Below are positions 1-13,800 of a stretch of 64,000 nt of DNA, piece by piece (within the stretch, counting starts at the first letter, position 1; each line of letters starts with the position of its first letter). Position numbers and translations under genes: made by a program. Origin of the DNA: Porites lobata (taxonomy: Eukaryota > Cnidaria > Anthozoa > Scleractinia > Poritidae). The stretch covers positions 202,001 to 266,000 of the forward strand of contig CALNXK010000362.1 of NCBI GenBank assembly GCA_942486035.1, given 5' to 3'. Under the pieces are notes generated by a model that saw nothing but the letters and a program-made list of their open reading frames with translations, was not told the DNA's origin and made no database searches.

Positions 1-630
1 AAGCCTGGGTACGAACAAGTGCTTACAAATATGGTATCTGTAACAACCATCCGGTCATTATGAATATTCTACCGTTAAAACTTGGGCGTAACCTACTTTA
101 GGATTTAATGACGTTTTACACGGGATGGCTATAAACATCTCCGAAACGAGGTCTGTTCAATATTTCATATGCGCAATATTCGGAAAACATTTTACCCAGA
201 TTTCTAAAACTTTGTATGGAGACGTCATGTTTGTGTCCCTTTTCAGGGGCACAAATATATGACCGCGGGAAACCAACAGAAACATCTGTTTTTGAGTTTT
301 CCTACTAATGCGTGAATTATTCGCTTGAGGAACTCATAAAGATTAAAGTAATATTTATTCTGAGACAAGAATAGCAAAATCTTCCAAAATCGGTAATGTT
401 TTTAACCCACATAAGAGCTTTCATTTTCTGGCCGTCAGCTAAATGCTGTGTCATGCAAAAGTCTGGAATTTCAAGCGACCAGTGTCGCAAAACGAAGCAC
501 CCTGGCCTTTTGAACCGACAATTTGTTTGTATAAAGGTTTTTAAGGTGCTGTAATACCACATTAAAGTAGAAGCTCAGAAGAAGTGATAGTTTCTTAGTT
601 TGAATTTTGGTGACGTCACGTGAAAACCAA
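1..630. other. Intergenic sequence, nothing recognised
   Basis: I see no splice-bounded open reading frame, RNA gene or clear repeat boundary here. Open stretches on the minus strand are short, low in complexity and lack any family motif. The stretch ends where LINE reverse transcriptase similarity starts. Confidence 0.4.
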
Positions 631-638
631 GAATTGTG

Positions 639-2250
639 GAATCACTAAACCAATATTTCACAACCATTGCGTCGTCTCTTTTAGACTCATGCGTACGATT
701 GACCTTAACAATCAAACGAAGGAAATCACCAGTCCTCATGATCACGTGCCCAATGTGCCGCATTTACGAGAGCAGGACGTGTATAAAGCTTTATACACAA
801 CCGATGCGTCTTAAGCTACTGGTTCTGTTGGGATTCCCACATAGCATTAAAGATCGCATTAGCCAGGTCGTCACTCATTTGTTCAATGAGTCCGCTTTCA
901 ACATGTTCAGTCAAGTAACGTACCCGACCTTCTGGAAAACTGCTTAGGTAACTCCCTTGTCAAAGGGTGACAAGAGATAAGAGTGCGACAACTATAGACC
1001 TCTCTCAGTCCTGCCCTGCATCTCGAAAATCCAAGAAGTCTTTCATGAATTTGGAGCTACAAGCTTATGCCTAAGAAGCGATCTCCTTCAACAGCTTCAG
1101 GTGCCTTCATAAAAAACTCTTCTACTACAACTACATCGATCAGAACAGTCGATTCACGGAAACTGGCTATCGACAAAGAAGAAAGGGTTATACTTCCTTT
1201 TCTTGAACTTCCAATAGCGTTTGACGTTATCGATCACTCTACTCTTCTGGACAAGCTGCAAGCATGCATTGTAAGCGGAAAAGCACTAGCGAGGATGAGG
1301 AACTATCTGTCTGATAGAACTCAGTTTGTTTTCGTGTTGTGGTTGTGACTCTTCTCAGAGGGAAATAACTTATGATGTCCCTCAAGGGTCCGTACTTGGA
1401 CTGTCAATGAAATAACCAGTGTCTGTCTATATTGTTATGTTGCTTTATATACTGACTATACTCAGTGAAGTTCATTCAAGTCCAAAGCACTTTGATAGAG
1501 GTGAGGAATACATCAACGGTGACCTGAAAATCAACTAGCAGCTGGCTCACCACCAATGGCTAATAAGTAATACCAAGAAATCTGAAGTGATGCTTATAGG
1601 CACCAACCATGCTGTAAAGATTGCACGTGAACTACAAGTCAGGCTTGATCGATAATAAACCCATGAAATAATCCGAACACTTCACTTATTTAGGGCTGGT
1701 CATTAACAATCGATTGAACTGCATGGAATGATCACATTTTATATATAAATTTCCTGCAAGGTTTGATCCCAAACTGAATGTTAAATAGGATTTCATCCCT
1801 TTTAAGCAGAAATGTTCGTTAAGAATTTACAAGCAAACCATTTTACCTATATATGATTATGGGTGTGTAGTTTGGGGAGACTGTGGTAAAAAGAATGCGC
1901 AGTGTTTAGAACGTCTACAGAATCAAGCAGTGTATATCATTTTAGCTGCTCCTCGCAAATCTTGTATCCAGGACATGCGTACTAAGTTGGCTTTTTTAAC
2001 ACTATTGAGTAGACGTCGTTTTCTAAGACTTAAGGACTTAAGTTAGTTTATAAAATGGTTCATAATGTCAACTGTCCCGACCAACTCAAGAACTACCTAT
2101 TGTAGTTAAGAGATCACTATTACATAGTAGATCTCTTAGTGATGCTGCTTTGTTAGATTTAGGAGATACTATGTCCTCAGCGATGGGACAGTCATTGTTT
2201 AATTTTGCCGCTGCCAAGTACTGGAATGATCCCCTGAAACAGGTTTAACC
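639..2250 (+). pseudogene. Decayed non-LTR retrotransposon (CR1/L2-like LINE), reverse transcriptase region
   Basis: Broken plus-strand frames read as reverse transcriptase. Near 640 there is LNQYFTTIASSLLD, typical of the region before the RT core. Near 930-1010 come TFWKTA, VTPLSKGD and DNYRPLSVLPCISK, the usual finger motifs. FDVIDHSTLLDKL follows at about 1219-1260, then YLSDRTQFVFV, and QGSVLG near 1385. Further C-terminal pieces (KKSEVMLIGT near 1575-1600 and a thumb-like segment to about 2100) follow. Stops and frameshifts lie between these blocks, and the box that should hold the catalytic aspartates is not readable, so the copy is inactive. Motif order and spacing are those of CR1/L2/Jockey-group LINE ORF2. 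No upstream endonuclease domain is seen, which suggests 5' truncation. The clade assignment is by eye only. Confidence 0.8.
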
Positions 2251-2396
2251 CTTTAATCAAGAGAACTAGGTTCAATCTCTAGTTTTAAAACTAAGGTTTT
2301 TAAGTATTTCTTGGAATTGGATAGCAACATGGCTATACTGATAGATAGCAGTTTTTCTTTTCTTTCTATCAGTTTATATTGTTGTATTTATATATA

Positions 2397-2681
2397 GACT
2401 GGTTAGAATGTACTGGGCTGCCTTGGCCAACGAGATGTCTATCCAAACGGATCAAGAAAGATTCACGGTCCGATTATGGTGTACAAACGATAAAAAAGTT
2501 AAAAAAGACCAAAAGTGGACAACGTTTGGATGATGAAAAGAGATAAAAAATAAAATTTACTAAAACGTTTCGGTTTCGGTCACAAGACTGATGAAGGTCT
2601 TGTGACGGAAACCTTTAAGTAAATTTTATTTTTTATCCCTTTCTATCATCCAAACGTCGTCGTCTTTTAGTCTTTTTTAAC
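2397..2681. repeat. Foldback element flanked by 17-bp direct repeats
   Basis: From about 2490 to 2681 the sequence folds back on itself. The arm with GATAAAAAATAAAATTTACT pairs with its near-perfect reverse complement, around a loop with TGATGAAG at about 2590. The same 17-bp string, TGTTGTATTTATATATA, occurs at 2380-2396 and 2682-2698 and could be a target-site duplication. The insertion interrupts what looks like the 3' untranslated part of the LINE. The family is not identified. Confidence 0.6.
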
Positions 2682-2890
2682 TGTTGTATTTATATATATA
2701 TATCCTTTATTTTTGTAATAGGCCACGTTTGATTTTACAGGTCTTTAGCATTCATAACTCTTTTATATGTTTTTTTTTCTGTTGTCATTGCTGATCACCG
2801 GTTCAGAATACCAGCTTGTCCTCTGTGCTCAGCTGATCAGTTTTCTATCAGGATGAATAAAGAAATTATAATTATCTTTAGTATCATTAT

Positions 2891-2919
2891 TAATATTATT
2901 ATTATTATTATTATTATTT
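2891..2919. repeat. (ATT)n microsatellite, probable LINE 3' tail
   Basis: About nine ATT/TTA units follow shortly after an AATAAA at about 2855. A short simple repeat at the 3' end is normal for L2/CR1-type LINEs, so this may mark the tail of the element starting near 639. Confidence 0.7.
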
Positions 2920-4790
2920 TATTACATGGAGTTACTTCCATCAAAATTAGCTTTTATGATTTTTTGTTTTCAAACAAAAATGAGGAAGTATATAATCTTT
3001 GTCGATGATCGATGATGAAATACGTGCAAGAATGCTTCAGAAACCGTTCTGTGATTTTTTTTGGGGGAAATAAGCTAAATTTTACTTTAAAGCAAAGAAA
3101 AGTTTAAATCAATTTTATCCGGGAGATTTGGTGAGCGGGAGAGCCGGAGATTGGTGCCGTATTGATTGAGAGTCTCCCGTTTTACGCGAGGGAGTTGACA
3201 TAACTTTTGAATCAGCGCTAAAGAAAGTAATTCGTTCAAAAAATATGCTTAAGACACAAAATCGTTAAACAAGAACCCCCAAATAAAAATACATATTCAT
3301 TATCTTTTAATGGCAGGTTAAAATCGGCTCTAGATACTTGTGTATTTTGTTTCAGTTAGAGCCTATTTTCAGAGTCCTTGATTTCATCTGATCTAAGTAA
3401 GAATTCCGACTGTTTTCAATGATAACAGCTTTAAAGAAGTCGTTTATTTATAGTTTTCGGGTGTGGCTTTCTCACCAAGACACCCTTGAGAATGACGTAA
3501 ATAAATCCGAATTTAATCTGTCCTCTTCAACTTAGGCACATGGCTGGGCTTATCCGTTTATAAATTGAAAATTAAACTGGAAATTATCTTTTAGACAAAG
3601 ACGATTGTATGCAGCAAATATTCTAGATGCGATAAAATTCCCTCTGAATAACTCCAAGTAATTTGGTTGCATTTATTATATCTCATACTAAAAAGATCAT
3701 TCCTGAGTTACTTCAGTTTATCTTATCTGAAGTCATTTCCGGCGGACTCTTTGCTTTACAAATTTTTCGGGTTCGATCATTTTCTAATGACATATCCCTA
3801 TCAATGATTTCCCATATTCATGACATTAAGAAACACAGGACGTGCAATCTTGATAGTTCCACCTCAAGGGTTTTACGTACAAGGAAAGCTGAAGGGTAAT
3901 GCCAAAAAACCGGAAAAGGTAATGAGTGAATTAAAAAGAATGAAAGGAATAATCAAAATCTTATGAAATTTGACACGGGCACCATATTTTATTCTTTTAG
4001 CCTCGTTTTCAAGTCAATCAGAAGGAAGGATCGGAATGTTTGGGTCACGTGACAGGTTTATTCGGCGCTTTGCAGCAAAGCGAGAGCAAGAGATTAGCTG
4101 TCCAAAGTGGACATTCTATTCGGCAAATTGCTGCCAAATTGTAAAGTTTTTGAAGGCCGAGGGCCTAAATCTTCTGCCATAGACCCGTTGTTTGTCTAGA
4201 GGATCTGCAGTTGTGCAGTTTACGCGAAATCATGGAGTTTTCCATCGCTGGAATGTTGTTTTGAAAAGGTTTACTGGTGTTTTAACTCAAGGCAATCTTC
4301 ACAGTGGCACCTAAAACCCGACAAAATTTGCCGGATGTGTTTGCTGCATGGTTCTTTGTTGACGCCCACTGGATCATTTATAAAGAAGGCTACAAGTTTT
4401 TTGTTTTCCAATTTCTTTTAATTGGAATTTTATACCAGCTTTGTAGCTTCAGCTTACGTTGTATTTATCGCGGTCAGTGAGGGCTAGTCGATATGAGCTT
4501 AATATTTTAGACTCCGTGTCTTTGAGTCCTGCCCAATTTCTTCTCCGTCTTCGTAAATCTGTGATTTCGTTTGTGAGACAAGATCAACGATACGATTACT
4601 TTGGTGGTGGAAATTGTGCTAAACGAGTTATTCGTTACATTGCAATAAACGAGTAATTTGTAATTATCAGCTGCATCAGCTTATATCGACCGCTGTTGGG
4701 GATTTCGTGTATGGTTTGATTGTTTCATACTCGCTACTTCTTCCTTCGCTGGCTCAAAGTCATGGGTTAAAAACGTAAGCTCAAAAACAT
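2920..4790. other. Upstream region of the RhoGAP gene, promoter not resolved
   Basis: I see no coding exon, RNA gene or TIR element with both ends in this stretch. It must contain the 5' UTR and probably the promoter of the gene starting at 4791, but no TATA box or initiator stands out. Short open frames (for example 4459-4656) carry no family signature and lack splice context. Confidence 0.4.
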
Positions 4791-4817
4791 ATGGCTTCCA
4801 TTAGAGCAAACGTGGAG
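4791..4817 (+). other. ARHGAP21/23: First coding exon (MASIRANVE) of the RhoGAP gene
   Basis: Nine codons end at a strong donor (GAG followed by GTAAGT). The next exon opens in phase 0 with GAAAGTGAA, so the join is in frame. The upstream in-frame stop at 4776-4778 makes this ATG the natural start unless a further 5' coding exon exists. A short first exon before the PDZ exon and a long first intron (2.8 kb) leave room for alternative first exons. Confidence 0.75.
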
Positions 4818-7800
4818 GTAAGTTGTTTTGATACTTGTGTTTTAAATCTAGCTGTTGTGGGGTTGGTTTGTTGATCCTATTCGAGACAATCAGTATTCTT
4901 AAACACTGTAATGTTACAGCAGGAGCTAAATTCCTTCGCGTTTCTGCATTTCACTTGCGTCGGATTCCAAGAGCATTTTGCTAGTGCCATACAGCGAGTA
5001 GAGCCTTTTTGAGTAGCAAGACGATTTTATGTTGTTTTAGACAAGCCGTAAATTGTATGAAAAGGTATGTTTATGTTTGCATTAACTATGTTTCATGTCA
5101 CCGACTGCCACATTTTGTAAACTGGCTCATTGTAGCTACAACGTTGTAGATGTAGTTTACTCACGCGAAGTGAATGTGCATAAGTTTTAGCGGCATTTAT
5201 AGGACTGTGGTTACTTTTATATATTAAGAGAAGCGTATTTTTCCTAATCCTCTTTCTGTCTATCTGTCGAGTGTAAGTAATAATTCTTAGAACATTCTTT
5301 GGCTTTCACGGCCGATGGAAATCCTGTGTCTGGCCTCGACCTTATTTACCCGAACCAGTCTGTGTGTTCTGTTCGCACGTTTGCCTTCGCAACATGTTTG
5401 ATTGTTTAAAATTTCATATCACAATAACTTCTAACAACTTTATTTACGCTTGTGTTGTGATTCTGTCGTATTAAGATTCAATACTGTTAGAGTTGCGAAT
5501 ATTTCATGAGAGGTCGTCTTTTGTTAACGTTTTTTTCTTTAGCATTGAGTAGCTTAGCTTTGAAGAGATGTCATGTCGTGCTTATTTGTGTTTTCATCGT
5601 TATTTTAACTTGAAAAGTCTATTTTAGGTCGCAAAAGTACTGTAAAATCACATCGTCCTTTCCAAAGGCCAAACAAACGCTATTGTCTCGAACAGGCTAA
5701 TGATGTGGAAATTGGAGATGAATTTGCAAGAGTACTCATGTGGAAAACGCTTTATTATTTTAACAGGGGCAACTTATTTTTCAAATTGTACTAGATAGAA
5801 TGACTTTTAGCCTTATTTACTATTCTTCTGTCTTTATTTCACTCTCATAATTATTTAACCCTAGCCATAAAGAATTAAATAACAGGTAGATGTATGACCT
5901 TGGTATTAAATGATAAGCTGTATTAGGCTTATTTTTTGATATGTGATAATGGGCTTAATGGGTGCCTCTTACTTTGTAAATGTTTCTTTTCCCTTCAATC
6001 ATATTCTTTTGGTAATTTTTCTTTTAGTTTCTTCGGTAGTCTTTCAGATCTTTTCCAAAACCTGGCAACAAGATCAGATATTCTTTAAAATACATGTTGT
6101 GAAATAATCCCATATTTTTTCTGGATTCAAGGTTCGCCATTTCTTTTTACAAAATTTTGCTTGATAGCTTTAAATTTGTTATTATTGTGGGGTGCATCTG
6201 ATAACCAAGTAACTTCAGGCAACAGAATATAAATAATAGAGTCACATTTTTTTACCTTCCTTGAGTTGTTCATTCTCTTCAGACTTTGTTTTTGGTCTTG
6301 AATAACTTCAGGTCTCACAAAATGTCCCGTCCAGTAGTCCGTGACAAGTAGCTTTTCTTGCTGGGCAAGTAACTTTTTAAGCTTACTTGCTTAAAGGGCA
6401 AGGGTTGAGGAAAGTCATCCACTAACCAAACCATTAACTAAGACAAGGAAGAAGTGGCCCCTGGCAAGCAAAAAGGGAGAGCTGCATGCCCAAAGGACAA
6501 GCTAGAATTCAATATTTTTTTCAGGCCCTTTTTTATTCTGATATGTAGAGTGTAGTTGTCAATGAAATAGTCTGTATTTGCCAAAAAAAAAAACTGTTTG
6601 AAGCTATACATGTAAGTCGAGCTGTTTTTCTGGTCATCATCTGACCAAAGATAACCAAAACTGCGTGGGCAAAACATTTTTTTGCAAAGTGAATGTTGCA
6701 GTGTATGCTAGCTTTTGTCTGTGATGTTAAATTACAGCAAAACTTCAAGAACAAATAATTAGTGGAAAGAGGATTTTATTCTTTTGAATTTTCTGTGGAA
6801 ATTCAATGTTTTTTCAAGCCTGTTTCCATGGCCATGGCACCATTTTGGGTGTGGTCTGAAGTATATGTGTACAAGCTATTGTAGGTGTGAAAGTCATGTA
6901 CATGTATGACCCAAAGGTGATGGTGTCACAAGTGGTACAAGAGATGTGGTTCCAGACAAGCAGTAAAGAACCGTTGAGACATGAATGTGTTAAGGGCTAA
7001 AGTTCTTCAGTCAATTAGCAAAATATATCTTCACTGATATAACAATCTTGTTCCCATTGACTTCAATATGCTGCCTCAACTGAGACAAATTTGTGAATCT
7101 AAAATCAGATCAGTGACATGTAGCATTTACAGCTTCAGATAACAACACAGAACTGTTCCTTTACATACAATTATGGTACATATAAAACTATTTATATTTT
7201 TGCTTTTGTATAAAGTATGTGCATTTTTTGCTTTTATTTGCAAAGATATAGAGACTATGATACATTGTAAACAACTTTGGAAAGAGTATTAATGTCAGTA
7301 GTTATAAAAAGTAGTTATAACCTGGTGCTTCATTGTACATGTTATTTTCTTTTTGAACTTGATCATACATGTGTACATGTACTCAAATATTATGGTGCAT
7401 CCATATGTATTCATACATGGATGTGCTTACGTCCTTCCTAAAAGGAAAGTTATTTGCAGGCTTGAATTGTGTCTTGTGGCCTTAAAAAATATGGCTTGTG
7501 CATTTATGTTAAATTACAAGTGATAATCTGTACATGTATGTTTCATTTTCTTGACTAACCATAGAGTAATTTGAAGTTTTACTGTGCCTTTTTAGGAAAG
7601 TGAACTAGGCTGGACACAAAACAAAGATTTTGGAAGCAACCAAGCATTTCTAGCACCATCCAAGTTGATCAGTTTGCAGCGTCAGAGTAATGGCTTTGGA
7701 TTCACTCTACGGCATTTTGTGGTTTATCCTCCTGAGCTGATAAAAAAATCAAGCGAGGTTAGGGCAAGCATTGTTGTTAGAACTACCTCAGACACTTAAA

Positions 7801-10800
7801 CCCTTTCACCTCTAATGTTGCCAAGGAGTTTGACAATATTAATGTTTGGCCAACTCCTTTTTCTGAAAATTTCAAAGCTCACATTGTGAAGTCAGTTTTT
7901 TAACAACCATTCAGAATGCTCACCGTGAGGCAGTCAATCACAGTCCTTCCCAAGATCTTGGGAAACTGGAATGCAATTAGCACTGACAGTACACAATCAC
8001 TCCTTTTCTACATCCAAGAAAACAATCAGAAGATGTCTGCATTCAGGCTAAACTGAAACAAGCCTTAACCCTTTATGCCCCAATATCCACATACAAATTC
8101 TCCAAACTGATCTCCATACATTTCCTTTAAGAATTGGTTGAGAGAATTTGATGGCAGGTCAAAGCATTTTCTCTTTAGTGATCATTTCATAAATTCTCAT
8201 AACCCAGTCTCTTGACAAGGTATGAATATTGTTGAGAGAAAATTGATGTTGGTCACCATTGGTACTTAAAGGGTTAATTATACTTTGACTCCAAAGTGTG
8301 GGAATCTTGCTATTCAGCAAGAGTTTTGTAATGTGAAGTTTGATAAACTACAGTCGAACCCTGCTATTTCGAAGTCCCAAGGGAAATGGAAAAAAGTTCG
8401 AAATGGCGGGGTTTCAAAATAACCGGGGAAGCGTAAAGGGGAAGGGTAAATCCAAGGGAAATTGATCTTCCTTCGAAATAGCGGGGACTTCGAATTAAGC
8501 GAGTTCGAAATAGCGGGGTTCGACTGTAGTAAATTCTCCTTCCAACTTGAAGGGAAGGTTATCACAAGATCAGGATTCACTGTAAGGGTCTGGTCCAACT
8601 GGACTGACTTGTTACATAGAGGCTCTTGATCTTGAGGTTGGTCCTCAGGTTTCTAATTAATTTTGCCCTTGGTAGAATTCCCACTAGTGAGTTGGGGATT
8701 ATGGTGTCTAAACATCCCATAAATCAAGCTCCAGCCCTTATGCAACACCTGCAAATTAAACCCAGCAGTACAGTGTTCCACTACTGTATGTTTTATGATG
8801 TGATTATCTGGAACATTTGGTATAATGGAATGCACAGTTTATTTTTTTTGCCAAAAATAGGCTTTATTTGGAGTTGTTCAAGTTTCAAGGCAAATCCTGA
8901 ACAATGTGTACTTTTAGTTGTACAATATTCTTTTCTGTACATGTGTCTAACACTTTAACTTTGCTTTCTGATTCACTGTTCACTCATCACACATTTTTTT
9001 GCCTCTAGTCTGGGGTTAACGGGCTTGACCACCATGTTGAAAATGGTGATCGGCAGAAGACAGAGCCAATGGACACTGTATTTGTCCGTCAAGTGGCACC
9101 CAGTGGGCCTGCAGATAGAGCAGGTCTCTCTACAGGTATGCTTTGTACTTCATGATAAATGCCAATGCTAAAATTTAATGTTAAAAAGGTAAAAGGTGAA
9201 ACGAGCATATATTTTTGTCGATAACCTGTGACAGTAGTACACTGTAGTAGTAGTAGTTATTTATTTTTCCATAGATTAAACAAGTTTATAGAAACAAATA
9301 ATTATTAGAGAAAAAGGGCAAAAATAGTAAAAAAATTATTAATTGCCCTAATAGATTGAAAAAATTAATATGAAGAATTGCTAACTAAGAAAGAAAAATA
9401 AATAAGTAAAAAATAAACTACATGAATAAATTAATACAGTGAAACCTTTATTAAGCCCACCCCCAATTAAGTGGACACCCTCCATTAATTAAGCGGACAA
9501 TAAGCTGGTCCCGAAATTAACATCTTATTTTTCCCTCTATAATGAACCCCTATTCAGCAGACACCTCTATTAAGCGGACGTAGACGCTAAAATAAATTCT
9601 ATTTGGCTAATTTCTAACCTCTATTAACCTCTATTAAGCAGACACAAGAGTAAATTGACAAATTTATAGTAGTATTGGATTACGTCTTTGAAATACATAC
9701 AGTAGTTGATTAATAAAGATAAATCAATACATTTAGATGTCAATAAACTGTAGATTAGACCCATATCTGGCCCTATGATTGTCATCCATGATCAAAGTTC
9801 ACCTAAAAGTCTTGCCCAAAGTACATCATTTCATCATGAACTTATCACAGTACAGAGTAACCGTTGAATGTTAATCTTTTATCAAACATTGCCCAATTTT
9901 TACAAACTTCTATTAGGCGGGCACCCTCCATTAAGCAGACACTTGGGAAGGTCCCGAAGGTGTCCACTTACTAGAGGTTTCACTGTAAGGTAAAAATATA
10001 AAATAAAATGCTAGTACAGAAAAACAAGAAAAGATCACATTCAATAAGCAAATAAAATATAACCGGTCCAAACAGACACACGAATACATATAGGTCTGAA
10101 AGAAATCTGTATATTTAGTGTGAGTAGCTAAAGCAACTAAGTCAATCTAGCATTTATTTAATATTGGATAAGTAATGACTGAAGAGGGAATTCTTGAATA
10201 GCTTGTAAATGGAAAAGGGAAGATTGTTCCAAAAATAATTATCGTCCAATAATAGTGGGAGAGAACTTTCTAATGTGTGTTCTGTAATAATAAATCTAGG
10301 TACTTGTGATATCAATAATAACCGGATAAACTTGAGGTCGATGGTGAGCTCATTTTACCCCCCCCCCCCCCCCCCTCCCAATGATGAGAAACTCAACAGA
10401 AAATAGAAAGAACCCTGCTACAATCAGAGTCTTGTTTTGTTGACTTGGTTTTAATTTATTTTGACCAAAATTAAAAAAGAAAAAGGAAGATACGGTAAAG
10501 TTCTGAAAATAAGCCCTGGAGCATATATATTTCAAAGGCCCTTTTTGAGGGGCTTATCTACGGAGGGAAATTTGCATTTCCAAATCGATTTGGCTAGCCT
10601 TATAGTTGGAAGTAAATTTACCATTTTTACTGTTTTTGTTTTGTTTTACTTTGTATTTGAGGGCAATTTTCCAAGTACAAGCCCCTGGGAGGCTTATATG
10701 TGGAGAGGCGATTTAACGGAGGGTTAAAAAGACAGACATCCTTGGAACATGAAAAAGGTGTCCTTAAATGGGGCTGGCTGCTTACCGGAATGTAAAATAC

Positions 10801-13800
10801 AGAGTTTGTATGGGAGTTGAGGAAAACAGAGTTTTGTGAATGCGGCCATATGTAGAGCTGTCTGCTTACAAAAGTACCCTTTAATAGGAGAGCTTTCGCT
10901 GTACATGTAGTTTTCTACCCCCTACAGGGTACCCCTGACATTTTTATAGTGAGTTCACCCCTACCTCCTTCCCCGTAAAATCTGACGCCTGTGTAGTTGA
11001 CCTGTGAAAGACATAAATGAAATGACTGTGCTTACACAGAAGACCTAACCAGCAATCATGATTTACTCAACTCCTTTGCTATGTTTGTTTTGTATTATCA
11101 CAGGTGATCAAATCGTGTCTGTTAATGGACACCCAGTTATGGGAAAATCATATTCTCAAGTGATCGAGCTGATTTTGTCAAGGTGTGACATATTAAAATT
11201 GCATTTTTTAATGCCACATGTCTGCTTACCTCTTTAAGCCCCAATATCCACATACAAATTCTCCAAACTGATCTCTGTATATTTTCCCTTGGTGGTCAGT
11301 TTGTTATTTCTCATAACTTTTTCTCTTGATGATGTATGGATATCATTAGGAGAAAGTTGATGTTGGTCACCATTTGGACTTCAAGGCTTAAGTATATGTA
11401 GCATTCCTGCCAGGCTCCCAGTTTGAGGTGTTCTGAGGTGATTAGGCAATTACCCTATACACAGGTCATCCAACACACAGTGGAACTCTGTGAATGCAAT
11501 CACCATTGGGCCATTGATAATGAGGTGGTCGCATTAATTGGGTCTACAATAATCAAATGACTACACCCTTGTAAGTGATTTTTACATTTGGGTGGAAAAA
11601 ATATGGCTCGTAGTAAGGGGGTGCAGTCTTATAAATGGGGTGGGGTTCCACTGTATTTTTTAGCTTGCAGGGCTTGAAAAAACTGATTGTAGGCACTGAC
11701 TGTGATGTATTGACAAAGGTTAGAAAAGTATGAACAAGCCAATCAGCGGCGGCGGAGTGAACTAAAAAGTGTGTGTATGTGTGGGGTAGGGGGCTGAAAA
11801 TAAAATTGGTCATTCCAGGAAGGGCTGTTTTTGATTTTGAGAGGTCTACTTTACTGTATCTAATACATTAACATGTTATTGTTCAATAATTTTTGCAGCC
11901 AAGAATTGTTGGAGTTAGGCATCATACCTAAAGAGGACTGTGTTCTTCAAATGGTATGTACATTTCTGTATTGTGTGTATAAAATCTATGTTAACGCCTG
12001 CGTCGCAAGTGGAGGTTGGGTGCCCATGGGCCAGGGGGCTGCAACCGCAATACACCCCAAGGCGGAAGAACACCCACAGGCCTACCAACCCGCAACCCAG
12101 CCACTAGCCCCCCCGCACCCAGCCCCCCACTATAGCACCCGTCACACTGAGGCCAGAAGCCCAGTGGAAGTAAAATGAACCAACCCCTGAAAAAATAAAT
12201 AACTAAATAAATAAATAAGAAAGAAAGTGGAGGGAGGGAGGGGAACCAAGAGAAATGCTACGCTACTGGAACGCCACGCCATGCCACGCCACGCTAACAA
12301 AGCCTCGAGTACAACGCAAACACAACATAGGCACGTGGCCTCCCCATGCGCCAAAGCGACATACCGCTGGACAGGAATCTGCCCTCCAGCTCACGAACAA
12401 TGGTAAACGCTACAAACGCAAACATAGTCACGCACAACGCTACAGATGACCAACGCGCTACCAAAAAATGCCAAAAACACCCGAGACCATAGCTCCTGGT
12501 CGTTAACTACATTAAATATGATTTAATGGTATTTAAAATGTAGTTGTGGCTTTCTGTGCTTTACAGCACAGCATATGAGAAAACTGATATTTGTAGGGAT
12601 TGATGATGTGGGTGCTCAGTACTGTAGTAAGGCTTCGACACGTGTATAGCTTTTTCTAAAGTGCTTTAATAAACACAATATATCTTTCTTATTTCGTTAA
12701 AACGTGGCCACTAGGTTTTCACCTCGCGCCGGGGGCACCAGCTCCAGGCCAGCCCGGTGTCCAGAAAAGTAGGGGACTTGATTTCTTGGTCGGTACAGCT
12801 GGATAGCCCAGGGACTGCCCTAACAGTGGGTGGGTGGATCAGGCCTTGGAGTCAAAACTAGTGGGGTAGGGAGGGGGCTGTTTTGACACAACCCCTTCAG
12901 TAAGCAACAGTGTTCAGTTCGGGCTTTGACTGGCGAGTACCTTGGTCTTAACTTGCCCTAGCCAGCTGAATCAGACCTCTGCTGAGAATGATTATCATGA
13001 CAATTGCAGAGCTCAGTGGGAGGTGCAGACACTCACCCATTGTCCTGGGTGGGGAGGGTCAAAGTCTTGGTACCAAGGACACACTTAGCATAGGACCTTT
13101 AGACACTCACTGAAGCCATGTTATCGTAAATCCAGTCAGATATACACCAGTGCTATTTTCTCTGCTCCTTCTTTTCCTCTTATTTGTCAACCCTAAAAAC
13201 AGTAAGAAGCAAAAACAAAACAATAACAACAGCAGCTGCAAATCGTTACAGCAAGGAGCCCAAAAGTGTGACCGCTTTTGATTTATTCACATTCTTTTGT
13301 GCAGATTTAATCCAATCAGAATCCATCTGGAAACTGTCCTCAACTTTTGATTGGTTAATGTCTGCGTGAAAGAATGTGAATTAATTAAAGGAGATCACAC
13401 TTTTAAGCTCCTTGCGGTAATGAACTTAAATAGAAATTAGCTTAAAGAAATTGTTAAATGTTTCATGAACTTTCAACCAAACAATGTGGGCCATTCAAGA
13501 ATGTAGACATGTATTGGGCATGGCTGCACATAGGCTTGAGACCTTAAGCAGACATCTTTTATTGAAATACACATTATCATTATTCTTGTTTTTTCAGGTG
13601 ACACCAGGACTCTCTGTCCCTCCAAAGATTTCTTTGAGTACACATGAGCTCAATCAACCTCCTCCACCAATTAAACCCAAACCAGTGTATAGAAGAAGAT
13701 CAAGTGGGGAAAACCCGGGAAGAGTCATGTCGTCTGTAACTATCAGCCCTGCGAAATCATTTCATTTAAATATGACTGATAAACCATCAAACGGTGACAC

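Larger units (their letters stand above)
7596..11953 (+). other. ARHGAP21/23: PDZ domain exons (coding exons 2-5)
   Basis: Four exons encode residues 10-150. The ligand-carboxylate loop is GFGF (residues 42-45) in [17 protein letters not shown], the hallmark of ARHGAP21/23 PDZ domains. Later come [21 protein letters not shown], then [20 protein letters not shown] and [15 protein letters not shown], which track the vertebrate PDZ strand by strand. PDZ domains of this family bind C-terminal peptides of junctional and membrane partners (family knowledge). Introns 2, 3 and 4 contain pogo-like MITEs and two copies of the TTAACCCTTT MITE. Confidence 0.93.

Noticed and set aside
13484..13597. Upstream extension of exon 6 with its own ATG
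   Set aside because: A clear polypyrimidine tract and CAG end at 13597 and phase agrees with exon 5, so the open upstream sequence is intronic.
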